A DNA stretch of 64,000 bases from Physcomitrium patens (lineage: Eukaryota; Streptophyta; Bryopsida; Funariales; Funariaceae). Where the stretch lies: positions 19,415,602 through 19,479,601 of the forward strand of contig NC_037253.1 in NCBI RefSeq assembly GCF_000002425.4, written 5' to 3'. The notes under the pieces are model-generated. The model searched no databases. It saw only the letters and a list, made by a program, of their open reading frames with translations, and was not told where the DNA came from. The position numbers and the translations under genes were made by a program. How positions within the stretch are numbered: position 1 is the first letter of the stretch; every line of letters begins with the position of its first letter. Positions 12,561 to 23,865 of the stretch are shown piece by piece.

Positions 12561-14703
12561 CATTTTTTACAACCTTTATTCAATATAAATATTTTTGTTG
12601 CTTTGTATCATAATATTGAGTGTAGATCATACTCTTGAAAAATTTATTATTTATCTTTTATTTCATTAAGATGTATCTTATTTAGGCTTTGAAATATAAA
12701 GATTGTTAGCTTATAAAAGTTAATGTGGAAAAGCATAAAATATAGAAACATGTCTACATTATAATCTAATTAAATTTATGGAATTAAAAAATTATAATTA
12801 TGAATTTTTTAAAAAAATATGCAAATAAAAATATTATATTAAAAAATGAGGTGCATTATAGTTGTTATGGTATCTTAATAATTGATTTTCTAAATAATAT
12901 TACTTGTAAATTTTATAGTTATAAAAAAACTTATTTCAAATTTATTTGTGATTTTATTTTTCATCTTAATATCTAGTAGTATGTATAGAATGATAAGCTA
13001 GTATTGGTTATCAACAAGAGGAAAGCTTTAGTTAGGCAGTCAATTATCAAAAAGTATAAAAAGACTTAATATTTAAAAAAAATTATAGGATACCAAAGAC
13101 ACCATTAGTACATTTCAGACAAGAAAAGTGCAAGAGATTGATCCATGCTATATAAATATAATGATGTTGGTTAGAGCAAGGGATGATGGAGAGAGATGGC
13201 AATGGTATTGCCAACAACACCACCGCTACTAAGGAGCTACTGCTAAGACAATCTTAAATGGTGTTGCAATAAAGAATGATATCACATGTGCAGATCTTAA
13301 GGTAGATCAATCTTATTACATCTTTCTTTTTAGATTGAATGTAGTAGATTCAAGCCTATATATTGTTTTTGGATTATATTGTATTTGATATTCATGGAAT
13401 GTTATTGATAGAAGATGTGTTGGATTTTTAGGATTTTATAATTTTATAGTATAGAATTAAATTTTGAGCCACTTTTATTTATATAAAGAAGTTTATATTA
13501 TATTGAAGAGTTTTAGGATATTTAGTAAAAAGCATTAAATGTATTAATTTAATAGTTGCTAAATTAGAAGTAAATTAATGAACAATTCATTAGTATTATT
13601 TTTTCAATTAATTTCTTCAATGATTTAATTTATATTTTTTACTAAATTTTTTTTTTACCTTATTTTTTTTGGTATTATTGATGCAATTAATTTGCATCAA
13701 TAGCCAAAGTTTTCAAACCCATTATGTATTCAATTATGATTTATTAGCCTTTAGATGTACTTTCAATCAATTTTTTATAGATCTTATATATTAGCCTTTA
13801 ATAAAGAGTTAACTTAGATTGTAGAACAATATAAAAAAAAGAAAAGAAAGTACTAATGGAAATGGTAGATTATTTAATGCCACAAAAATAAATATTACAA
13901 TTTTTTTTGCATATATATTGTTTCTATAATGTTATATTGCATTTGATGATGATAAATAAGTTTACAAATGAAAGTCACTTTTAATCTGTTGGATAAAGGT
14001 AAACATTTATAAATTTATACAAAAGCTAGAAGTATATATCTTATATAATGATAATCATAAATCCACCTTCACATTACTAAACAAACTCATTTTATACCAC
14101 CCACATACCAACTATTTTCTTATTAAATAAGCATATGTACATATTTATTATATATTTCATTATATTTGAAATATACTTGTAGATAGTTGTAAAGACATGA
14201 TAGTTCAAATAAGACAAGTATGCACATTATATCTATATCCTTTTAAATTATTATAATGCCAAATAATTCTTGTTGCTTCAACAACCTTAAAGAATGAAAG
14301 AATACATTGTGTAAAAGATTCTCAATCTAATTGTCTCATACAATTAGGTCTTTCGTGCAATCAGTACTTTGAACAAGTAACTATTATATTTTCTAACCTC
14401 ACAATTATCAATGCAAGATATAATAGTTTAACAAACATTCTTTCTTATTAGTAGAAAAGAACTCAAAATATTTGACAAATATGATTAGTAACAATGTGAA
14501 CATCTTTGAAAGATACAAGTTCATTCTTTTGTAGTAATAGATATAATAAATAAAAAAATATTTACCAAATAATATTAACGATGAAAAAATTCTATCATGA
14601 ACATACTATTATTACATAACATAGTTCAAATCTTATGCCTAAATGGTATTTCTAATGTCTTTATAAATGTGCTTGTATAGGAGTTAATATTGAAGATCTC
14701 ATT
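12561..14703. other. AT-rich spacer at the centre of the inverted repeat
   Basis: There is no recognisable gene or intact transposon domain. The DNA is very AT-rich with many short T and A runs. It may hold unrecognisable remains of the truncated gypsy copies on either side. Confidence 0.55.
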
Positions 14704-14916
14704 AGTTATAAATCTATTTTTACTTCTGCTAAGAGTAGCATCCATAATCTTTTCTTCTATAGGCAACTCAAACAAATTCAAAAAGTTAAATTAAAAGAAA
14801 GTAATCTGCAACCTCTAATATCAAATGAAAATTTCCACAAAGAAGAGTAATTCACTATCTTCCAAAAAAGATCAATGTTAGAAAATAAGATTTTTTGTTA
14901 AAAGGTTGATAGTCCG
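14704..14916 (-). repeat. Inner arm segment, internal region of a minus-strand gypsy copy
   Basis: This is the reverse complement of 11067-11279 with about 3% mismatch. On the minus strand it reads as the leader just inside an LTR. That LTR is now found at 21395-21943, beyond the chromovirus that interrupts the arm. Confidence 0.85.
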
Positions 14917-15486
14917 TGTCACGGATATACTTATATAAGCTAGTAATTACATATACAAATAAGTGAAAGTAAGTAAAAGTAGGTAAAAGTAAGTTAATTC
15001 TATAGTATTGAATATGAAAGCTTCCTAGAAGCTTCATAGATGCTGCTTTGACTTCATAGGTGTCTTTAATTGACTTTTTTGGATTAGAAACATGATCAAT
15101 AAGTTGGCCATGTGCCACACATGTTGTTAGCTTGAAGATCAAGTTAACTATGTTGCCCACACATAGAAAAACTTGCCTTGTAAGTCAAGGCATGTGTCCT
15201 ACAAAGTCAACACATATTGGAGGTTCTATAGAATGTCGCCACGTAGTCCCTAGTTGGATAGTATATATAGAGACAAGAGTGGAGCCTTCTTCACTCTTGT
15301 CAACTCCTTTCTTGCTTCTAGTCTAGTTTCAAGGGTCTCTAGTTTTCTTGTCTTTTGGCAATAGCCATTCTAGTTTCTCTTTCAATATACATATTTATTT
15401 ATTTATATTTTGTTACCTTTCTTTGAGTGAAGGCTCACTTGTCTGGATTATTTTTTCATCGAGTTTTTGTCCTTGACACATTGACA
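14917..15486 (+). repeat. 5' LTR of the chromovirus
   Basis: It starts TGTCAC and ends TTGACA, giving short inverted ends (TGTCA/TGACA). A TATATATAG box near 15261 is a likely promoter element. The 3' boundary is uncertain by about 12 bp because the recognisable primer-binding site starts only at about 15499. Confidence 0.85.
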
Positions 15487-15498
15487 AGAATACACGTA

Positions 15499-15510
15499 CA
15501 ATATCAGAGC
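15499..15510 (+). other. Primer-binding site, initiator-Met tRNA type
   Basis: CAATATCAGAGC matches the last 9 of 12 bases of the TGGTATCAGAGC site, complementary to initiator tRNA-Met, that is used by many plant gypsy elements. The first three bases have changed. Confidence 0.6.
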
Positions 15511-15708
15511 TTTGTCTAATCTTAATTAAGAGTGGATTACCTCTTTTTCTTGATAAGATATAAGCATATTAGAAGTTGCGGATTATCCTCTTCTAAACTG
15601 ATATTGTTCTTAGTATTTTCTTTGTTCTCAAGTCCTCTTTTCTATTTGTCTTGAGCCATATTAGATAGCTTCTTTTTTCTAAGTGTTATCATTGCAGAAC
15701 TTATTGAA

Positions 15709-16637
15709 ATGAAGAATGCAATGGCACAAATGCAAGAGCAATTGAGGGAATTAATGCTTGTGATGCATCAACTCAATTTACCACCACAAAGAGCAACAAG
15801 ATTGGCAGGAAGTGAAGATATAGAAATAGTTGGAGCTACTTCAACATCTACACCAAACCATGTCCTTTCTCTTATGGTGGAATACCCTTCCAATATTAGA
15901 GAACCAAGAATTGCCCTACTCAAGAAGTTTGATGGCACCACATCCAAGTTTCGAGGATTTATCAATCAAGTGCAACTTGTGATTGAACTTCAATCCCAAA
16001 GCTATCCAACTCCAAGATCGCAAGTTAGATTCATTGGTACGCTTCTTTCAGGTTCAATACTATCATAGTTTTTATCTTTTTTAGAATGACGAGATCCAAT
16101 AATGGATAATCTAGAGGCTTTTCTGGCGGAGTTTTGATCCATGTATGGAGAACATGATGCAATTCGTGTTTCAATCAATAAGATCCGTATTTTACGATAA
16201 GGCAATTGATCAGTAACGTTGTATGCTTCACAATTTTGACAACTTGCAACTGATATCAAGTGGGATGATGCTGCACTTATTAGCCATTTTCTCTATGGAC
16301 TATAATATGAGGTAAAAAAATTAATGCTCAACTTATTTGATTCTCAAACATTGAGTCAAGCAATTGACTTTGCTGTGAAGTGTGACAATCGCCTTTTTGA
16401 ATTTCGATCTGAGAACCGTACAAGTGGACCTCAACGTTACTATAATTCAATGGCAACACCAACACCTCTTCAACACATACATTCGAAAGTAGAGGATATG
16501 CAAATTAATGCAGTACGTTTCAAACCTCTTACTGAGCAAGAAAAGACTCGTCATCGTCAAGAAGGATTATGTTTATATTGTGGAGAGCAAAGCACACTGC
16601 TCAACATTGTCCAAAGAAATTACTCAATCACAAAATG
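15709..16637 (+). pseudogene. Gag pseudogene of the chromovirus
   Basis: An open frame of 119 codons from the ATG at 15709 carries a short coiled-coil-like N-terminus (AQMQEQLRELML) and a capsid-start-like block (LLKKFDGT). It stops at 16066-16068. Gag-like coding continues in shifted frames to a zinc-knuckle remnant near 16570-16615, where the CCHC pattern is recognisable only across a frameshift. The product is nucleocapsid/capsid of a retrotransposon; this copy is dead. Confidence 0.8.
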
Positions 16638-16639
16638 AG

Positions 16640-19600
16640 GAGTATGGCTGTGAAAGAAGACATTATATCGGAAAACGAGTTTGTCCAGCTACAATAGGGA
16701 CTATGCAGCTGGAACCTTGCACAACATCTAATAAAGGTACTATTCTGTCCTCAAAGCCCTCTCCTAGTTTTACATTAAATATTATTTTAGAACCTAAATA
16801 TTATAAAGTCTCTGCTTTGTTAGATTCGGGAGCCTCGAGGTGTTTTTTAGATGAAGAATTTATTAAAAGACATAGCATATCTTTAATAAAGAAAACTAAA
16901 CTTGTTCATGTAGAAGTCATAGATAGTCGTCTATTGTCTTCTGGAGATATTATTCACGAAACCCTTTCTATAGAAGTAATAATCAATGGTCATAATAGTT
17001 TTGTAATATTTAATATCATTAGATCTTCCTCTAATCTAGTCATTTTAGATTTATCGTGGTTAGAAAAATACAACCCTCAAATAAATTGGATTTCTCGAAC
17101 TCTTACTTTTTCTAAAAGTATAGCTAACAGTGTAGTTAATCAAATAGAGAGTCATAAATCCAGTTCAATTGAACCCGTATTTATAGGTACAAAAGCTTTC
17201 TTGCATGTTGCTATGAAAGAATCACCATATATTATTTATGCCACACCTGTTCTTACAGGTGAAAAGACTTCAAGTGGCATTCCAAGCCAATATCAAGAAT
17301 TTCAAGATGTATTTGAAAAAAAGAATGCGGATACACTCCCGGAACATCGTTCCTATGATTGCTCAATTGACCTTCAAGAAGTAGCACAACCACCATTCGG
17401 ACCAATCTATAGTTTATCACAAAATGAGTTGACTGAAGTCAAGGAGTATATTGAAGAAAATCTAGCTAAGAATTTCATACGCCATTTTAAATCTCTAGCA
17501 GGAGCTCTAATTCTATTTGTGAAGAAAAAAGATGGATCATTGCGGATGTGTGTTGATTATCGAGCACTCAACAAGATTACCATCAAGAACAGGTATCCAC
17601 TACCTTTAATATCTGGACTTCTTGATCAACTGAATAAAGCTAAGATCTATACAAAAATAGATCTTCGAGGAGTATACAATCTAGTACGCATCAAACAAGG
17701 AGATGAATGGAAGACTACGTTTCGAACTAGGTATGGATATTTTGAATACAACGTCATGCCTTTTGGACTTACATATGCACCAGCAGCTTTTCAACATCTA
17801 ATGAATGATGCTTTTTGAGAGTTCTTAGATGATTTTGTGGTCTGTTATCTAGATGACATCTTGATCTATTTTAAGAATCCAGAAGAACATGAATTTCATG
17901 TTCATCGTGTGTTACAAAAATTAAGAGATGCAGGACTCTATGCCAAGATAGAAAAGTATATATTCCATACTACTCAAGTCGATTTCTTAAGTTACATCAT
18001 TTCAAATGATGGACTTATGATGGATCCTAAGAAAGTTCAAACTATTATAGATTGGAAGATTCCAAAAACGGTAAGAGATGTCCAATATTTTTTGGGATTT
18101 GCCAACTATTATCAGATCTCCATCAAAGACTTCTCTCGAGTTGCAGCTCCACTTACACATTTGACTTGTAAAGACAAACTCCAATGGAATCAAGAAGCAG
18201 AAGTTGCTTTTGAATCTTTGAAGACAGCGTTTGTTTCTACACCAATCTTGTATTATGTTGATTTTTCCAAAGCATTCTTTATGGAAACAGATGCATTAGA
18301 CTTTGCTCTGGGTGCGGTTTTATCACAAATGAGAATAGATGACAAACTTCATCCAGTAGCCTTTCATTCAAGAAAATTCTCAACAACAGAAATCAATTAT
18401 GAGATCCACGACAAAGAACTTCTTGTAATTATGGATTCTTTTCAAGAATGGCATCATTATCTAGAAGGCGCTTCCAGTCGAGTCACCGTGTATACGGATC
18501 ACAAGAACCTCAAATATTTTATGTCAGCACGCGTATTAAATCGTCATCAAGCTCGTTGGAGCATGTCTTTATTAAGATTCGAGTTCATCATCACTTATCG
18601 GCCAGGAAAACAACAAGGTTTGTCCGATGCCTTATCTAGACATTCTTAACTTGCACCAAAAGAAGGAAATGCAGCATTTGAGCAACAAAGAACGGTTCTC
18701 TTGAAGCTAGAGCAATTTCATCTTCGAGCAATAAAATCAACATTGACTATTGATTTAACTTTTTTTAAGCAAGTCTAGTTAAGTATGTCTTGAGACTCTC
18801 TTGTTTATGATATGAAGAATAATTCTTCTAAATCTCATGATCCCTCTAAATTTGAATTCAAGAACAATCTACTCTATTTCGAAGGACACCTATATGTTCC
18901 AGAAGGAGAAGCACGTTTACGTATTCTTCAAGCTCGTCACGACTTCCTAGCAGCAGGACATTTTGAATATAATAAGACTTTGGAGCTGATATCTAAGAAT
19001 TTTTGGTGGCCTCAAATGTGGAAGGCAATCAAAGATTTTGTACAATCATGTGATGTTTGCTCGAGATCAAAAACTCCTCGTCATCGATCTTTTGGACTTC
19101 TTCAGCCATTACCCATTCCAGAACAACCATAGTCTCATGTTTCTATAGACTTCATCACGGATCTTCTAATCTCAGGTTCTTATGATTCTATATTCGTGAT
19201 AGTAGATTGTTTTACCAAGATGGCACATTTTGTACCATGTACAAAATCTATCACAAGTGAAGAAACAGCTTAGCTCTTTCTTGACAATATCTATCGCTGT
19301 CATGGATTACCCAAGGATATTATATCAGATAAGGGAACTCAATTTGTATCAAGATTTTGGCGGACTCTTTTTAAGATTCTAAAAGTGAATATAAAACTAT
19401 CTTTGATATTCCATCCTCAAACTAATGGACAAACGGAGCATGTTAATCAAGTTTTGGAGCAATTTTTAAGATGTACCATTAACTACTAACAAGATAATTG
19501 GACAACTCTTTTGCCATTGGTAGAGTTTGCTTACAATAACATGGTACATTCTTCTATAAAACAAACACCTTTCTTTGTTAATTATGGTTATCATCCATGA

Positions 19601-20191
19601 CTTGATACTTTTGACTTTTCAAAAGTTGATAATCCTGCTACGAAAGATTTAGCAATTTATTTATCAAAGCTACATGCAATGATGAAGGCGCAATTAAAAG
19701 AGGCTCAAAAACAACAAAAGGCCAATGCGGATGTCTATCGAAAGATACAACCATCATTCGTCTTGGGTGATAAGATATGGCTACTTCATCGCAATATCAA
19801 GACCACTCATCCTTGTGACAAGTTGGACAATCGAAGGCTGGGACCATTTTCTATTTCTGTACAAATCAATCCAGTTGCATATCGTTTACATCTACCAGAG
19901 TCAATGAAAATCCATTCAATATTCCACATGTCTCTTCTTGAACCATATAAGATAGTGGACATACCAAGAAGACGACAAGCTCCACTTCCTCCTATAGAAG
20001 TGGACAATAATGAAGAGTTTGAAGTAGAAGAAGTCTTAGATTCAAGGTGGCGTCGAAATAAATTTGAATATCTTGTCTATTGGCACAGATATGGTATTAG
20101 TGAACGTGCATGGGAGCCAATAAAGAATCTTGCAAACATAGCAAAGGTGGTAGAGGCTTTTCATCGACGACATCCATCAAAATCAAGATGA
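16640..20191 (+). pseudogene. Pol pseudogene: protease, reverse transcriptase, RNase H, integrase, chromodomain
   Basis: Domains in order: aspartic protease with DSGAS (Asp codon at 16823); reverse transcriptase with the VDYRALN block and YLDD catalytic motif (17846-17857); RNase H with a DALDFALGAVL-type block and YTDHKNL (about 18290-18520); integrase HH-CC zinc module (about 18935-19070) and DDE core; and a chromodomain (about 20018-20170, ending in an AWEP motif). A TGA at 17816-17818 splits the reverse transcriptase. Further stops lie at the end of the zinc module and inside the integrase core. The last 170 codons (19679-20191), including the chromodomain, are open. In chromoviruses this domain is thought to guide integration to heterochromatin. 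Confidence 0.9.
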
Positions 20192-20735
20192 AAACCTTTT
20201 TTATAAAAGAAACAACATCTACGCAAGATAACATTCTACTTTCAATTATTGTTCGTAGCTTCTTTGTAGTAGTGATGCTCAGGAGATGGAGAACCAATAA
20301 CCAGCAGATTCGACTCAAGAGCCTTCATTTACTGACCTGTCGGATGAGACATTATGATTTTCACAACCTTGAAGACGATGCAATCGAGATGAAGATCTTC
20401 AAGAATGACATGTTCTTCCTCAAATAGATGGCGAGATACAACGCATTTGGTATCACGATTTGAAAAGAGACTCCCAATGTTTGGTGATTTTGCTAGAAGT
20501 AGGAACAATTCCTGATGGTGTTTCAAATGTTCTATTCGAAGGAAGTTATGATGGCCTCAACAACAATTAAACAATTGGGTGGTCTTCTTGCCCTGGTATG
20601 GGACACTACCGATGGTTGAGAGGCCCTATCAATCATCTTCGAAGAGAACAAAGATCAGAGTATGTGACGAATACAATTCGTTACATCATAGATTTCTTCA
20701 ACATATGATGATCGCTCCTCATAAAACTCGTCCCT

Positions 20736-20745
20736 AGAAGGGGGG
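20736..20745 (+). other. Polypurine tract
   Basis: AGAAGGGGGG lies three bases before the 3' LTR, the standard site where plus-strand DNA synthesis starts in LTR retrotransposons. Confidence 0.85.
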
Positions 20746-20748
20746 TAA

Positions 20749-21317
20749 TGTCACGGACATACTTATATAAGCAAGTAATTACATATACAAATAAGTGAAA
20801 GTAAGTAAATGTAGGTAAAAGTAAGTTAATTCTATGATATTTAATATGGAAGCTTCCTAGAAGCTTCATAGATGCTGCTTTGACTTCATAGGTGTCTTTA
20901 ATTGACTTTTTTGGATTAGAAACGTGGTCAATAAGTTGGCCATATACCACACATGTTGTTAGCTTGAAAATCAAGCTAACTATGTTGCCCACATATAGAA
21001 AAACTTGCCTTGTAAGTCAAGGCATGTATCCTACAAAGTCAACACATATTGAAGGTCCTATAGAATGTCGCCACGTAGTCCCTAGTTGGATAGTATATGT
21101 AGAGACAAGAGTGAAGCCTTCTTAACTCTTGTCAACTCCTTTCTTGCTTCTAGTCTAGTTTCAAGGGTCTCTAGTTTTCTTGTCTTTTGCCAATAGCTAT
21201 TCTAGTTTCTCTTTCAATATACATATTTATTTATTTATATTTTGTTACCTTTCTTTGAGTAAAGGCTCACTTGTCTAGATTATTTTTTCATCGAGTTCTT
21301 GTCCTTGACAATTGACA
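20749..21317 (+). repeat. 3' LTR of the chromovirus
   Basis: It starts TGTCACGGACATAC and ends TTGACA. It aligns end to end with the 5' LTR with about 25 substitutions and one single-base deletion. Most differences are C/T or G/A, as expected of methylated, deaminating DNA. Confidence 0.88.
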
Positions 21318-21394
21318 ACCTTCAAAATACAACAATAAAAATCAAGTAATCCATTCACTTCTAAAATAAGATAAAAATAGTAAGTTAGCACTCT

Positions 21395-21943
21395 TGACAA
21401 ATTATCAAAGACATGAATCTTGAAAAAAAAAAATCCTCAATACATTCTTGTGTCACTGAAAGGAACTAGAAAGTCATTCAAAGATGATATAATATTGAAC
21501 TAGAATGTCTATTGCCAAAAACAATAAGACTAGAAAGTCTTGAAATAAGACTAAGGACTAGAAAGGCGTTGACAAGAGTAAAAAAAAACTATATTCTTGC
21601 CTCCATATATACTCTTAACTAGGAGCTATGTGGTGATGTCCTATAAGACCTCCAAAGCGTGTTGACTTTGCAAGACACGTATCTTAACTTGTAAGGTAAG
21701 TTTTTTATATGTACGCCACATAGTTAGCTTGTTCCGCAAGCTACCAACACGTAGTTAATTTGTTGATCAAGTTTCTAACCTACCAATCAACTACAAATAC
21801 ATGTAAAGTCAAAGCAACATCTATGAAGCTTCTAAGAAGCTTTTTTAGAAGGTATTATGAAATTAATTTATTTTTATCTACTTTTATCTACTTCGACCCA
21901 ATCATATAGATATTTATTAGAGTACCTATGTATATCCGTGACA
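21395..21943 (-). repeat. Gypsy LTR (minus orientation), in right arm
   Basis: Exact inverted counterpart of the LTR at 10439-10987. Its own internal region would continue leftwards and is now found at 14704-14916, on the far side of the chromovirus. Confidence 0.85.
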
Positions 21944-22916
21944 CATGCCAATTAGATCACTCAAACTAAGAAGTTTTGCTTTTAATTGCAACTTCAAGGT
22001 GTATGTGTATATATGTGTCTGTATCTGTTTGTATCTGCTTCTACATGAATTCACAATATTAAGAATCTAGGACTTGGCCTTTATCAAAACACTATAAAAG
22101 ACATGATTTATATGTTGCATTGTTTGCAACTAGCTTTTCAAAAGGTCTTGTCTCATGCTCAATATTACAACATCCACACATCATCTTCCTCTCCCCCTCT
22201 CCTTTTCTTCCTCCATCCATTGGTGCAGCTTCATTGCACCATATGGTAAAACACACAAATTTGTATTAATCCTTTTGTTTTACAATACAACAACAAAACC
22301 TATGAGTGGAAATAGGAGGTCAAGATGAGAGCTAGGAACAAAAAGAGCAAGGGTTGGAAATGATGGTTTTAATGATGGTTCAAATAAAGTGGATTGATTT
22401 AGTAAAAAAGTAAGTCTATTTAATATTTAGACATAATTTTAATGACTTGAAACAATTGAGGCCCTTTATACAAAATAATAATAATAGGAAATAGACTACA
22501 AAAGAATCTCTTAAATCTCCACCACAACTATTTTTTAGATTAATTACATTATTTTCTATAAATCCATTATTATTCAATTTTAGATGGCTAATTCTACAAA
22601 ATAATACAATAGATAAAAACATGTATTGATAGATCACATAGCCTTGTGATTTTCTTGAGCACATAGAATTCTAGAATCTTGTATTAAGAGTGGAGACAAA
22701 TGAATTTAGTGCTAAATGAAATGTTAAAAATTGGCATTGAAAGTTGATTCATTATCTGTTCTAAAGAGTGGGATGTACTTACAAAATTAATGATGCTTGA
22801 GAGCAACTCGGGAGATGGAAATTCATGAGCAGCAGTGTATATTTGCTTATGGCCATGATATATTAAAAAATAAATAAAAACAAAAAATAAAGATGACTTT
22901 GCAGACGAGGAGAGAG
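21944..22916. other. AT-rich arm DNA between LTR and U6 copy 2
   Basis: Inverted copy of 9466-10438. I see no gene in it. Confidence 0.6.
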
Positions 22917-22923
22917 AAAAAAA
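22917..22923 (-). terminator. Pol III T-run terminator of U6 copy 2
   Basis: Seven A residues on the plus strand, that is seven T residues on the U6 sense strand. Confidence 0.9.
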
Positions 22924-22969
22924 TTTAGACCATTTCTCGATTTGTGCGTGTCATCCTTGCGCAGGGGCC

Positions 22970-23001
<32 letters not shown>

Positions 23002-23021
23002 TCAGATGTCTCCGAAGAGAC
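22919..23021 (-). ncRNA. U6: U6 spliceosomal snRNA gene, copy 2
   Basis: Same sequence as copy 1, on the opposite strand, with the same 5' stem variant (GTCTC/GAGAC), ACAGAGA box and T-run. The two genes point toward each other across about 13.5 kb. Their promoters are also identical, so both should be transcribed if either is. Confidence 0.96.
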
Positions 23022-23043
23022 AACAGGAGATGTAGCATCGCCA

Positions 23044-23087
23044 CATTATATAACTGCCTCAACATCTCCCTCCAATCCATGTGGGTC
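23044..23087 (-). promoter_or_regulatory. Pol III-type U6 promoter of copy 2 (USE-like plus TATA)
   Basis: Inverted copy of the elements at 9295-9338, with the same spacing to the U6 start. Confidence 0.8.
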
Positions 23088-23865
23088 TGCACTTCTCCTT
23101 CTCCCCTCCCCCCTCCATCCCCTCGCATCCATACGCCGCACCAACTGGTCCCTACGCTGCCTGCCTGCCTACCTCTCCACCGCCGTTGTCACCCCCTCCA
23201 CATTCACATCGTGGAAACACACAATTTCACCCCTCTTCTCCGTCACTCCGGATCACATCTTCAGCCATGCTGGCCTCCTTTATACCAAACCACGGAAACA
23301 CATCCTCACGCATTTGCCTGTTGCATGCAAACAACATCCTGCGACCCAACAACCAAGCCTCACAATCCCATCACTGCCACTGCACCCGCTCTCACTTCAA
23401 CAACGCGCGCGCACACCCACACCCACACTTCCAATTTCGCCCCGCGAGTCTCGCAACCACACATCACGCTCGTGGTTGGCTCGGCGCCACACATGCTTGC
23501 CTCCGTCTCTGGCTTCGCAATATGTTGCTGCCATCTGCCGTTGCACTGAAGGACTGCAACCCCAGTGTAGAACGCGATTCTGTGAACTACGCCGGCATTA
23601 GCATTCAGAACACACAAATTTCGCTGAAAGCACACACAGAGAGTCGAGCATCTAGCGGGTTAGGCTCGCATGCCATGAAGTCGCAATGAGAACCCCGAAC
23701 AAACACGCAGCTGAGCCGAGCTAAGCGCCACAAGCCATCACGTTGCACAGACCTGGCCAGCCAAAGAGACGGAGTCGAAGAGTAGAGTAGAGTTGACTTG
23801 ACTTGACATCCATGCCTGGTCTCGCAGGAATGTGAGACCCGCTTGTCTGCCCATCCCCCCACATG

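Larger units (their letters stand above)
14917..21317 (+). mobile_element. Full-length but inactivated Ty3/gypsy chromovirus LTR retrotransposon
   Basis: Two direct LTRs (14917-15486 and 20749-21317) flank, in order, a primer-binding site, gag, protease, reverse transcriptase, RNase H, integrase, a C-terminal chromodomain and a polypurine tract. This order and the chromodomain define a chromovirus. Stops and frameshifts interrupt gag and pol, so the element cannot act on its own. The LTRs differ at about 25 of 569 positions, about 20 of them transitions, so the insertion is not recent. No target-site duplication is visible: the left flank ends GTCCG and the right flank begins ACCTT. The element splits the right arm of the inverted repeat between the partners of 11066 and 11067. 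Confidence 0.93.
21316..23865 (-). repeat. Right outer arm of the large inverted repeat (pairs with 8517-11066)
   Basis: This is the reverse complement of the left outer arm with coordinate sum 32382 and no net gap. It begins exactly where the chromovirus ends and stops at 23865, after which sequence similarity to the left flank is lost. It carries the second LTR, U6 copy 2 and the same AT-rich DNA. Confidence 0.92.

Noticed and set aside
12561-14703. CRISPR-like or tandem-array interpretation of the repetitive AT-rich spacer
   Set aside because: No regularly spaced repeats; and the DNA is plant nuclear.
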